This document shows, in pieces, positions 1-5,199 of a stretch of DNA of 5,199 nt. A program made the position numbers and the translations under genes. The DNA is from Pseudomonadota bacterium (GTDB lineage: Bacteria; Pseudomonadota; Gammaproteobacteria; Pseudomonadales; Halieaceae): assembly GCA_030591305.1 (NCBI GenBank), contig JAUVBI010000220.1, positions 1-5,199 of the forward strand. The letters are read 5' to 3'. How positions within the stretch are numbered: position 1 is the first letter of the stretch; the number at the start of each line of letters is the position of its first letter. The notes under the pieces are model-generated. The model was not told the origin of the DNA. It made no database searches and was given only the letters and a program-made list of their open reading frames with translations.

Positions 1-376
1 CGGCCATCAATTGGTCCAGTGTTATTTGTGCCTCTCTGGCCGCATCAATATCACCTTTTTCTATCATCTCACAGTTATCACGCACCATATCAGCGATCGA
101 GACAGGATAATGCCTGCAGTCTTGAGGACGGTCCCAGTAAATACGACAACCGTATTTGATCGACCCCGAGTCAGGGCGCTGTGCCAGCACCTCCAACCAG
201 GGGCAGCGAGTCAATTGCTCCCCAGTAACAGGGTCCATCCAAATTTTTCCATTGACGACATATTCGGCTATAGCAGGATTAAATACCTCCCAGCTCTCAA
301 TTTCTTCACCGGTAGCAGATAAACCACCATCGCTGTACGCAAGACAACATTTCCCGCACTGGTTACATTCTTTCAT
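1..376 (-). CDS. YkgJ-family cysteine cluster protein (zinc/iron-chelating domain), 3' end cut by window edge
   Basis: The reading frame is open from an ATG at 376 to the left edge, giving 125 residues with no stop, so the C-terminus lies outside the window. It begins MKECNQCGKCC: cysteines at 4, 7, 10 and 11 in a C-x2-C-x2-CC cluster. More follow at 58 (RCPW), 77 (YGCRIY), 87 (DRPQDCRHYP) and 102. The early CxxCGxCC cluster plus a later 'RPxxCRxYP' segment is the signature of the YkgJ/UPF0153 family, thought to chelate zinc or iron; the exact role is unknown. No signal peptide or membrane segment is visible, so it is probably cytosolic. It starts 57 bases after the rhlE stop with no clear terminator or promoter between, so co-transcription is plausible. 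No good Shine-Dalgarno precedes the ATG. The first in-frame stop upstream is about 50 bases away, and only a poor TTG lies between, so the ATG is preferred. Family is confident; function is not. Confidence 0.88.
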   Translation of the reverse strand, partial: MKECNQCGKCCLAYSDGGLSATGEEIESWEVFNPAIAEYVVNGKIWMDPVTGEQLTRCPWLEVLAQRPDSGSIKYGCRIYWDRPQDCRHYPVSIADMVRDNCEMIEKGDIDAAREAQITLDQLMA

Positions 377-433
377 GGCGTGAGATATTGCCCCGGTGAA
401 AACAATGCTGGCCGGGCCATCCAAAAGGAATAG

Positions 434-1762
434 TTAACCGGCACGCTGGTTGCCACCGCCTGAACGAGCTCTTGCCCCTCCAGTGCGGTTACCACGCGCA
501 CCGCCGGGCTTGCCTATACCAGCCGCCCCGGCTCGACCTCTACCTCGTGCGCCATTTCCGCGATTGCCACCGTTGTTATTGCGACCGCCACCTCGGCCGT
601 TAACAATAGGTTCAGCTTTAATGCTGGGGTCGATGTCGTAGCCCGGGAAATTGATTTTCTCAATATTATTACCGAGCAGCTTTTCAATATCCCGAAGAAG
701 CTTTAGCTCATCAACGCACACCAGCGACACAGCATGACCTTCCCGGCCTGCGCGCGCAGTTCGCCCGATACGATGCACATAATCCTCAGGGACATTCGGC
801 AGTTCAAAGTTCACCACGTAGGGCAATTTATCAATGTCAATACCGCGGGCCGCAATATCTGTAGCAACCAGAACTCTGACCGCACCTGCCTTAAAATTTG
901 CGAGTGCTTTGGTTCTGGCGCCCTGTGACTTATTACCGTGGATTGCAGCTGATGTAATACCATCTTTGGCAAGCTGCTCTGCCAGTTTGTTGGCACCGTG
1001 CTTTGTGCGTGTAAACACCAGGACCTGCTGCCATTCTTCCTCGCTAATTTTGTGTGATAGCAGTTCGCGCTTGCGCTTTTTATCAACGGGATAAACAACC
1101 TGGCTTACCAGTTCAACAGCGGTATTTTCTGGTGTGACCTGTATCTCTGTCGGTTGGTGTAGAAATTCTGATGCCAGCGTCTTGATCTCTCGTGAAAAAG
1201 TAGCCGAGAACAGTAGTGTTTGACGCTTGCCGGGAATAACATTCAATATCTTGCGAATATCACGGATGAAGCCCATATCGAGCATGCGGTCCGCTTCGTC
1301 CAAAACAAGTATTTCAACTCGGGACAGGTCAATACTACGCTGCTGCACGTGATCAAGCAGGCGACCGGGTGTGGCCACAACGATATCTACACCCTTGATA
1401 AGCTTTTGTTTTTGGGGGTTGATACTAACCCCACCAAAAATTACCACTGAGCGAAACGGCAGATACTGTCCATAGTCCCTTACGCTTTCATGCACCTGCG
1501 CTGCCAGTTCCCGGGTTGGGGTCAGCACCAGCACCCTGGGGTAGCGCTTGTGGCCCTCAGTGTGGTTGTTTTGCAGTTGCTGCAGCACTGGCAGGGTAAA
1601 ACCAGCGGTTTTACCTGTGCCCGTTTGAGCTCCGGCCAGTACATCTTTACCTGCCAGGATGAGGGGAATGGCTTGCTGCTGGATGGGGGTCGCTTCATCG
1701 TAACCCTTTTTTTCGACCGCGCGCAGAAGTTCAGCCGAGAGGCCGAGATTTTTAAATAACAT
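434..1762 (-). CDS. rhlE: ATP-dependent RNA helicase RhlE (DEAD-box)
   Basis: A cytosolic DEAD-box helicase that uses ATP to unwind short RNA duplexes; the RhlE group is linked to ribosome assembly and RNA turnover. All core motifs are present and intact in 442 residues: Q motif near 20-33 ([14 protein letters not shown]), motif I AQTGTGKT 45-52, Ia PTRELA 82-87, GG 110-111, TPGR 131-134, II DEAD 155-158, III SAT 186-188, IV VFTRT 249-253, [13 protein letters not shown] 299-310, [12 protein letters not shown] 330-339. The first RecA domain spans about 20-205 and the second about 220-370. A 55-residue tail from 388 is Gly/Arg/Asn-rich (22 Gly, 11 Arg, no acidic residue), typical of RhlE and probably an RNA-binding disordered arm. 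The start at 1762 gives the expected N-terminus (MLFKNLGLS) with the Phe upstream of the Q motif, and AGGAG lies 10 bases before it. Overall length and the LFKNLGLS start match RhlE better than DeaD, SrmB, RhlB or DbpA. Confidence 0.96.
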   Translation of the reverse strand: MLFKNLGLSAELLRAVEKKGYDEATPIQQQAIPLILAGKDVLAGAQTGTGKTAGFTLPVLQQLQNNHTEGHKRYPRVLVLTPTRELAAQVHESVRDYGQYLPFRSVVIFGGVSINPQKQKLIKGVDIVVATPGRLLDHVQQRSIDLSRVEILVLDEADRMLDMGFIRDIRKILNVIPGKRQTLLFSATFSREIKTLASEFLHQPTEIQVTPENTAVELVSQVVYPVDKKRKRELLSHKISEEEWQQVLVFTRTKHGANKLAEQLAKDGITSAAIHGNKSQGARTKALANFKAGAVRVLVATDIAARGIDIDKLPYVVNFELPNVPEDYVHRIGRTARAGREGHAVSLVCVDELKLLRDIEKLLGNNIEKINFPGYDIDPSIKAEPIVNGRGGGRNNNGGNRGNGARGRGRAGAAGIGKPGGARGNRTGGARARSGGGNQRAG

Positions 1763-1772
1763 GTGTGTCTTG

Positions 1773-1777
1773 CTCCT
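1773..1777 (-). promoter_or_regulatory. Ribosome binding site of rhlE
   Basis: AGGAG on the minus strand, 10 bases before the ATG at 1762. It is a good match to the anti-Shine-Dalgarno sequence and supports that start codon. Confidence 0.75.
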
Positions 1778-1845
1778 GATTCTCTGGGTATGAGAGTGCC
1801 TGACCAGAATGCGAAATGGTAAAAACGTACTCGCGAATGGCTCGG

Positions 1846-1857
1846 TCCAGGCCTGGA
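1846..1857. repeat. Perfect 12-bp palindrome in the rhlE leader
   Basis: TCCAGGCCTGGA reads the same on both strands. It lies about 85 bases upstream of the rhlE start, downstream of the candidate promoter. With no loop it cannot form a full hairpin in RNA without opening central pairs, so it could equally be a protein-binding site on DNA or chance. Confidence 0.5.
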
Positions 1858-1874
1858 ATTTATAGTGGTTTCAG

Positions 1875-1893
1875 CCGCCACAGACTGTGGCGG
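1875..1893 (-). promoter_or_regulatory. Strong hairpin in the rhlE 5' leader
   Basis: CCGCCACA and TGTGGCGG form a perfect 8-bp GC-rich stem around a 3-base loop. No T-run follows on either strand, so it does not look like a rho-independent terminator. Its position between the candidate promoter and the rhlE ribosome binding site makes a role in leader stability or control of the helicase mRNA plausible; this is inference. Confidence 0.55.
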
Positions 1894-1901
1894 TGAGGTG
1901 A

Positions 1902-1921
1902 GGCGCAGACCGAAGTGCGCC
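1902..1921 (-). promoter_or_regulatory. Second leader hairpin near the predicted rhlE transcript 5' end
   Basis: GGCGCA and TGCGCC pair as a 6-bp stem around an 8-base loop. If transcription starts near 1926, this stem would sit within the first 25 bases of the transcript, where a 5' hairpin often protects mRNA from decay. The pairing is seen directly; the role is inferred. Confidence 0.45.
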
Positions 1922-1932
1922 AAGACGGGTGC

Positions 1933-1941
1933 ACTATACCA
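1933..1941 (-). promoter_or_regulatory. Candidate extended -10 promoter for rhlE
   Basis: TGGTATAGT on the minus strand is a TGn extended -10 joined to TATAGT (5 of 6 bases of TATAAT). The region 17 bases upstream has no good -35 box (ATATCA), which extended -10 promoters can tolerate. The predicted start near 1926 would give a leader of about 160 bases before the rhlE ATG. The 10-bp palindrome CCAGCGCTGG (1939-1948) overlaps the TGG and the spacer and could be an operator. Confidence 0.45.
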
Positions 1942-1990
1942 GCGCTGGACGAAAATGATATGGCTTAATATCCTTTCTGTTCGGTACTAA

Positions 1991-2026
1991 TGCAGTGAAC
2001 CACTGCGGTGGAGCTCATTCACTGCA
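1991..2026 (-). repeat. Nested inverted repeat just past the small lysine-rich gene
   Basis: The outer arms TGCAGTGAA and TTCACTGCA are a perfect 9-bp pair. Inside, CCAC/GTGG (2000-2011) adds four pairs stacked directly on one outer arm, leaving a 6-base bulge on the other side. An alternative hairpin, GCAGTG/CACTGC with a 3-base loop (1992-2006), uses the same bases and cannot coexist with it. The element lies 20 bases beyond the stop of the 53-residue gene and upstream of the rhlE promoter. No T-run follows on the minus strand, so it is at best an atypical terminator or a 3'-end protecting structure. Confidence 0.5.
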
Positions 2027-2045
2027 AGAGTTGCCTTGCAAGCAT

Positions 2046-2207
2046 CTATCGAGTGTAGTCTGTCGGCGCATCACCCTCGGCAGTCGGCTGTTGATCCTGT
2101 GCCCCTTCCTCCTTCACCTTGAGTTTTTGTTGGCGCTTTTCTTCTTTCTTCTTTTTCTTGGCCAACTCCCGCTGGCGTTTTTCATATGAATAGTTTGGCT
2201 TGGCCAT
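2046..2207 (-). CDS. Small lysine-rich conserved protein of unknown function (53 aa)
   Basis: A 53-residue product beginning MAKPNYSYEKRQRELAKKKK. Residues 9-34 are almost all Lys, Arg, Glu and Gln, consistent with a single charged helix or short coiled coil. The tail from about 35 is acidic and polar (GAQDQQPTAEGDAPTDYTR) and probably disordered. No cysteine, signal peptide or membrane segment is seen. The ATG at 2207 is preceded by AAAGGA (2215-2220) with 7 bases between, a good ribosome binding site. From memory, short proteins starting 'MAKxNYxxEKRQ(K/R)ELAKKKK' are widespread in proteobacteria and annotated as hypothetical; I know no function. The basic segment could bind RNA or ribosomes, which is only a guess. 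It lies 283 bases upstream of rhlE on the same strand, and has 173 bases before it, so it is probably its own transcription unit. Confidence 0.82.
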   Translation of the reverse strand: MAKPNYSYEKRQRELAKKKKKEEKRQQKLKVKEEGAQDQQPTAEGDAPTDYTR

Positions 2208-2214
2208 TGGTATT

Positions 2215-2220
2215 TCCTTT
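2215..2220 (-). promoter_or_regulatory. Ribosome binding site of the 53-aa gene
   Basis: AAAGGA on the minus strand lies 7 bases before the ATG at 2207. It is the main evidence, with the protein's conserved-looking start, that this very short frame is translated. Confidence 0.65.
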
Positions 2221-2244
2221 CGGTATCTTCAGTCGTAACGGCAT

Positions 2245-2289
2245 AGCATAATCCATTTTCATATGTACGATGGATTTATTTGATGGAAA
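2245..2289 (-). promoter_or_regulatory. Weak candidate promoter region for the 53-aa gene
   Basis: On the minus strand TTTCCA (2284-2289) and TACATA (2262-2267) are 16 bases apart, and a second -10-like TATGCT lies at 2245-2250. The stretch is AT-rich. It also holds an inverted repeat AATCCAT/ATGGATT (2250-2276) around a CATATG. Each box is a poor match, so the exact promoter is uncertain. Confidence 0.25.
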
Positions 2290-2380
2290 TGCTGCCGGAC
2301 TGTTAAATTGCACTTAAAACTGACCCAGGGAGGGTGCGGCCATAATCAACCTTGAACTATCCCCTTTCAGTATGGGAGTG

Positions 2381-2974
2381 TTAGGAAACTGCAAGCAGGC
2401 TCTTAACAATCTCCCCCATACTCGGCAAATCGGCTTTATTCAACTGGCCTTCGGGCTTCCAAATTTCACTACGAATAGTTGCTCGAGAGCAATGTGGATA
2501 TACCTCCTGCGTATGAATAACAATAGCCAATTTTGTGGCCTGCTTATCATCCTGCTGAAGTATCTCAAGTAAAGACGGATCAGTAGATAGTTGTGCGCTG
2601 CCATTCACCCGAATAAAGTAATCCAGCCCAGGCAACGGGAACAGCAAAGCAATTCGTCCACTACCATTGACTATGTTACTCATAGTCTCAAGTTTGTCAT
2701 TGCCCAGCATGTCGGGGATAGCCAGGGTTCGATCATCAAGAATATGTACAAGGCCCGGGCTTCCACCCCGCGGCGACAAGTCCAGCCCGTCCGGCCCCTC
2801 GGTGGCTATACACACGAACCGTGCAGCACGTATAAGTTTCTTAAACTCATGGTTCAGGCCACTTTGTTTTGCAGCCATGACACGCTCACTTGCAGGCTTG
2901 TACAGGCTGCGCAAAGAAGCTTCATCGTGAATTATATATTGATCATCAAGTATCAGTGTTGATTCTTCAGGCAT
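2381..2974 (-). CDS. PPOX-class probable FMN-binding protein, DR_2398/MSMEG_1061 type
   Basis: A 197-residue protein with the split-barrel fold of pyridoxamine 5'-phosphate oxidase-like flavoproteins. The match to the DR_2398 (MSMEG_1061) subgroup is good across the length: FVCIATEGPDG 53-63, DLSPRGGSPG 65-74, TLAIPDMLGNDKLETMSNI 83-101, RIALLFPLPGLDYFIRVNG 107-125, and HCSRATIRSEIW 161-172, matching the family's 'HCxKAxxRSxLW' element. Members are predicted cytosolic FMN-dependent oxidoreductases; the substrate is unknown, and PdxH activity should not be assumed. The ATG at 2974 has AGAGGA (2983-2988) 8 bases upstream. It follows feoB by 92 bases on the same strand with no clear terminator between, so readthrough is possible, and a TATAAA-like box at 2999-3004 could also give it its own start. 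Any link to iron reduction is speculative. Length is normal and no disruption is seen. Confidence 0.85.
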   Translation of the reverse strand: MPEESTLILDDQYIIHDEASLRSLYKPASERVMAAKQSGLNHEFKKLIRAARFVCIATEGPDGLDLSPRGGSPGLVHILDDRTLAIPDMLGNDKLETMSNIVNGSGRIALLFPLPGLDYFIRVNGSAQLSTDPSLLEILQQDDKQATKLAIVIHTQEVYPHCSRATIRSEIWKPEGQLNKADLPSMGEIVKSLLAVS

Positions 2975-2982
2975 TATGGGGA

Positions 2983-2988
2983 TCCTCT
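2983..2988 (-). promoter_or_regulatory. Ribosome binding site of the PPOX-family gene
   Basis: AGAGGA on the minus strand, 8 bases before the ATG at 2974; it supports that start. Confidence 0.65.
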
Positions 2989-2998
2989 ATCAGCATCA

Positions 2999-3004
2999 TT
3001 TATA
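2999..3004 (-). promoter_or_regulatory. Possible -10 box for the PPOX-family gene
   Basis: TATAAA on the minus strand would place the transcript start near 2992, about 17 bases before the ATG. There is no good -35 box at 16-18 bases, so this is weak and readthrough from feoB is an equal alternative. Confidence 0.22.
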
Positions 3005-3066
3005 TCCAGGCCATTTCACCAGATGATTACTATGGATACAACTAAAGTCCCTTATTCAAGCTTATC

Positions 3067-4905
3067 CTAGACCAGCATTCCAACCAGGTGATAAACCCCC
3101 AGTGCACTGGCATAGGCAAACAGGCCATAGCCGATAAACATCTGTACCGGTAGTTTCCAGGACCCCGACTCCCTGGCCAGTACCGCCAGCGTCGAAACAC
3201 ACTGTGCGGCAATAGCAAAAAACACCAACAGGGCAAAACCTGACTCGACAGACAAGCCGCTGGCCTGAACCCGCTCAGACAGGGAAATAACATTATCCTG
3301 GGCCCCCTCTATGCCAAAGAGCGTGCCGAGTGTGCCCACAAAAACTTCCCGTGCCAAAAATGACGCCAGAATAGCCACGCCGTACTTCCAATCCAGGCCT
3401 ATGGGTGCAAAGATCGGTTCGATAATATGGCCCAGCACACCCAGCCAGGACTCACCCAGGTCAGCTCCCATATTGGGAAAGTAGCCCAGAAACCAGACCA
3501 CCATGGTCACCCAGAAAATAACCGGCCCGGCTCTGGTGACAAAATGCTTCGAGCGCTCCCAGGCACCGCGCAGAAGTGGCAGCCATGAGGGCATGCGATA
3601 GGGGGGCATTTCCAGTACAAAGGGTGCATCTTCACCGTGATCATCTATAGTCCTGGACACCAGGGCAGTCACCAACAAACCCGCCATAATACCCAGCAGG
3701 TAAATCCCGAACATGGCAAGCCCCTGCAGGCCAATCCAGCCACCCAATACAGCTTCTGCGGGAATAAAGGCGGATATCAGCAGTGCATAGACTGGCAACC
3801 TGGCGGAACAGGGCATTAGGGGGATGGCCAGATAGGTCAACCAGCGACGCCGGGGCGACTCAATGGTTCGGGCAGCATAAATGCCGGGAATGGCGCAGGC
3901 CACCCCCGACAGCATGGGAATAAAGCTCTTGCCGGTGAGCCCGAAGACCCGCAGCGGTCTATGGCAAATAACCGCCGCTCGGGACAAATACCCCGAGTCT
4001 TCCAACATGCCCACCATCAGTGTCAGCACAAAAATCTGGGGCACAAACACCAGAAAAGCACCCAAACCGCCAAAAATGGCCTCGTCGATAAAATCGTGGG
4101 CAATGCTATTACTCACAAGGGGCAGCACCAGAGATGACAACCACAGTAGCGAGCCCTCAACTGCATCCATTACCGGCGCTGCCCAGGTAAAAATAGACTG
4201 AAACAGGAAATACATTATCAGCAGGAAGCTGACGCCACCGGTAAAAGAGCTGAGGAAAAAGACATCTGCCCGGGAGTGGGTTCTCAGCAGCAAGTCTCCC
4301 TTGGGACCAAAGTCCTTCGCAAGCTGCTCCGCCTCACCCCTAAAGGCGTTATCGTCCCGGCCAATGATGTTCGAATCCGTATGCCCTCCCCCGCTGTGCC
4401 CCGCTGGACTGGACAAAAGTTCCTCGAGAGCCTGCAGACCCTTCCCCGTCTTGGCTGACAGCGGTACCACGGGGACATTCATGGCTTTGCTCAGGCCCAG
4501 TGCGTCAAAGTCGAGGTCGTGCTTGTGTAATACATCCTGCATGTTCGCAGCAATTACCAGGCGCTTGTCATATCGACTGCACAGCTCCTGAAGCTGTAAA
4601 GCAAACACCAGCCCCTTCTCCAGTCGCGTGGAATCCACCACACAGAGAATCGAGGAAACATCGCCCTGCTCCAGCGCGTGGGACAATGCATCCAGCGCGA
4701 TGCTCTCCTCCCCCGATATAGCATGCATGGAGTAAACACCGGGAAAATCAACCAGCTCAAGATCGGGATAATGACGGCTGTGGCCACTGTGGGTACCCAC
4801 AGTTATACCTGGAAAGTTGGCCACTTTCTGGTTCAGTCCGGTCAGTTTGTTGAACAGCAGGCTTTTTCCCGAATTGGGGCTACCCACTAACAGCACCTGG
4901 CTCAT
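3067..4905 (-). CDS. feoB: Ferrous iron transporter FeoB (GTPase-coupled inner-membrane protein)
   Basis: An inner-membrane protein that brings Fe2+ into the cytoplasm, with a cytosolic N-terminal G domain fused to a helical membrane domain. G motifs: G1 GSPNSGKS 8-15, G2 Thr35 in GITVG, G3 DFPG 53-56, G4 NMQD 121-124, G5 SAKTG 150-154. Asn11 of G1, the residue tied to potassium-stimulated GTP hydrolysis in studied FeoBs, is kept. A helical spacer spans about 160-215. The membrane part starts near 216 and carries LEDSGYLSRA 301-310, the gate motif FIPMLSGVACAIP 328-340 with Cys337, PCSARLPVY 365-373, LAREVFVGTLGTL 517-529, and a C-terminal Cys569 before a LARESGSWK element. At 612 residues it is compact compared with about 770 in E. 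coli, mainly through short loops and no C-terminal extension, and no FeoC gene follows. His315 sits where Asp is usual (ICHRPLRVFGL). The start overlaps the feoA stop as ATGA, with a weak AAGAG (4915-4919) before it, suggesting translational coupling. Confidence 0.97.
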   Translation of the reverse strand: MSQVLLVGSPNSGKSLLFNKLTGLNQKVANFPGITVGTHSGHSRHYPDLELVDFPGVYSMHAISGEESIALDALSHALEQGDVSSILCVVDSTRLEKGLVFALQLQELCSRYDKRLVIAANMQDVLHKHDLDFDALGLSKAMNVPVVPLSAKTGKGLQALEELLSSPAGHSGGGHTDSNIIGRDDNAFRGEAEQLAKDFGPKGDLLLRTHSRADVFFLSSFTGGVSFLLIMYFLFQSIFTWAAPVMDAVEGSLLWLSSLVLPLVSNSIAHDFIDEAIFGGLGAFLVFVPQIFVLTLMVGMLEDSGYLSRAAVICHRPLRVFGLTGKSFIPMLSGVACAIPGIYAARTIESPRRRWLTYLAIPLMPCSARLPVYALLISAFIPAEAVLGGWIGLQGLAMFGIYLLGIMAGLLVTALVSRTIDDHGEDAPFVLEMPPYRMPSWLPLLRGAWERSKHFVTRAGPVIFWVTMVVWFLGYFPNMGADLGESWLGVLGHIIEPIFAPIGLDWKYGVAILASFLAREVFVGTLGTLFGIEGAQDNVISLSERVQASGLSVESGFALLVFFAIAAQCVSTLAVLARESGSWKLPVQMFIGYGLFAYASALGVYHLVGMLV

Positions 4906-5183
4906 ACGAATTGGCTCTTGGTGCTCACCATCTCCGCTATCTGCTTTTCAAGAGAGTAAACGGCATTGGCCACCCGATAGAGTTTGGGGGCACCCAGGCG
5001 GGGGGCGACCGTGCAGGAAACGCTAGCCCCGGGGCGAAAGCCCAGTTCTGTCAGGCGCGTCATATAACGAGGCTGCATGGCCTCGTGAAAACCACTGATA
5101 ACACAACTATCGCCCTTGCGCAGTTGCCACAGAGAGCCGTTCTCGGCATCACTTTTTCGCTTTGTATCCATAGGCTGAACCAT
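4902..5183 (-). CDS. feoA: FeoA ferrous iron transport accessory protein
   Basis: A small cytosolic SH3-like protein needed for FeoB-mediated Fe2+ uptake, thought to act on FeoB directly. The 93-residue product has the FeoA pattern: a beta-rich start LWQLRKGDSCVISGF 18-32, the conserved RLTELGFRPGASV 43-55, then PRLGAPKLYRVANAVYSLEKQIAEMV 61-86, where the last part matches the usual 'xYSLxKxxAxxIxV' end. The family is about 75-90 residues. The extra N-terminal segment (1-17) is polar and not part of the fold. Two starts are possible, ATG at 5183 or ATG at 5171 (MDTKRKSD); neither has a clear Shine-Dalgarno, and the window ends 16 bases upstream, so the choice is open. It overlaps feoB by 4 bases. 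The promoter and any Fur or Fnr site must lie beyond 5199. Confidence 0.93.
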   Translation of the reverse strand: MVQPMDTKRKSDAENGSLWQLRKGDSCVISGFHEAMQPRYMTRLTELGFRPGASVSCTVAPRLGAPKLYRVANAVYSLEKQIAEMVSTKSQFV

Positions 5184-5199
5184 AACAGATTTAATGCGA

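Noticed and set aside
411..421. Short inverted repeat TGGCC/GGCCA between rhlE and the cysteine-cluster gene
   Set aside because: A 1-base loop cannot form a hairpin of this size and no T-run follows; not a terminator.
450..641. Plus-strand proline/arginine-rich open frame of 63 residues
   Set aside because: It is the complement of the GC-rich Gly/Arg tail of rhlE; such tails always produce Pro/Arg-rich frames on the other strand.
1522..1923. Minus-strand frame of 133 residues overlapping the start and leader of rhlE
   Set aside because: About half of it is an out-of-frame shadow of the rhlE N-terminus; the rest reads through the structured leader and has no recognisable motif.
1995..2189. 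Plus-strand frame ending in a Leu/Phe-rich stretch that looks like a membrane segment
   Set aside because: The hydrophobic run is simply the complement of the Lys/Glu codons of the 53-residue minus-strand gene.
2310..2380. Possible rho-independent terminator after the PPOX gene
   Set aside because: Only 4-bp stems can be drawn (for example ACCC/GGGT followed by CAGTTTT on the minus strand); too weak to call.
2591..2962. Plus-strand open frame of 123 residues
   Set aside because: It lies wholly antisense to the well-matched PPOX gene, has no recognisable domain and no good ribosome binding site.
3881..4201. Plus-strand frame of 106 residues inside feoB
   Set aside because: Antisense to the conserved FeoB gate region; no domain seen.
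5184..5199. Fur box or promoter upstream of feoA
   Set aside because: Only 16 bases are available before the window ends and they do not resemble the Fur consensus.

Overview
This window looks like ordinary chromosome from a gammaproteobacterium, probably a marine or environmental one. The inference rests on gene content (a RhlE-type DEAD-box helicase with a Gly/Arg tail, a compact FeoA/FeoB pair, a small lysine-rich 'MAKPNY' protein) and a moderate GC content. No 16S gene or other marker is present, so the lineage below class level is a guess. All six supported genes lie on the minus strand, so transcription runs from the right end (5199) to the left end (1).

Right to left: feoA (4902-5183) and feoB (3067-4905) form a ferrous-iron uptake operon joined by a 4-base ATGA overlap. 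After 92 bases comes a PPOX-fold, probably FMN-binding, protein of the DR_2398/MSMEG_1061 type (2381-2974). After 173 bases comes a 53-residue, highly charged lysine-rich protein (2046-2207) of unknown function. After a 283-base gap holding a candidate promoter and several inverted repeats comes rhlE (434-1762), an ATP-dependent RNA helicase. After 57 more bases comes the start of a YkgJ-family cysteine-cluster protein (1-376) that runs off the left edge.

Functionally, feoA-feoB is a clear unit: FeoB is the GTPase-gated membrane carrier for Fe2+ and FeoA its small cytosolic SH3-like partner. The PPOX protein may be read through from feoB or have its own promoter, and a link to iron is speculative. 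The rhlE gene appears to have its own extended -10 promoter and a leader of roughly 160 bases with a perfect 8-bp hairpin, which suggests post-transcriptional control. The cysteine-cluster gene may be co-transcribed with rhlE.

I found no mobile element, CRISPR array, tRNA, rRNA, prophage or defence gene. Nothing here is convincingly a new system. The points most worth a second look are the small lysine-rich protein, the competing inverted repeats just past its stop, and the structured rhlE leader.
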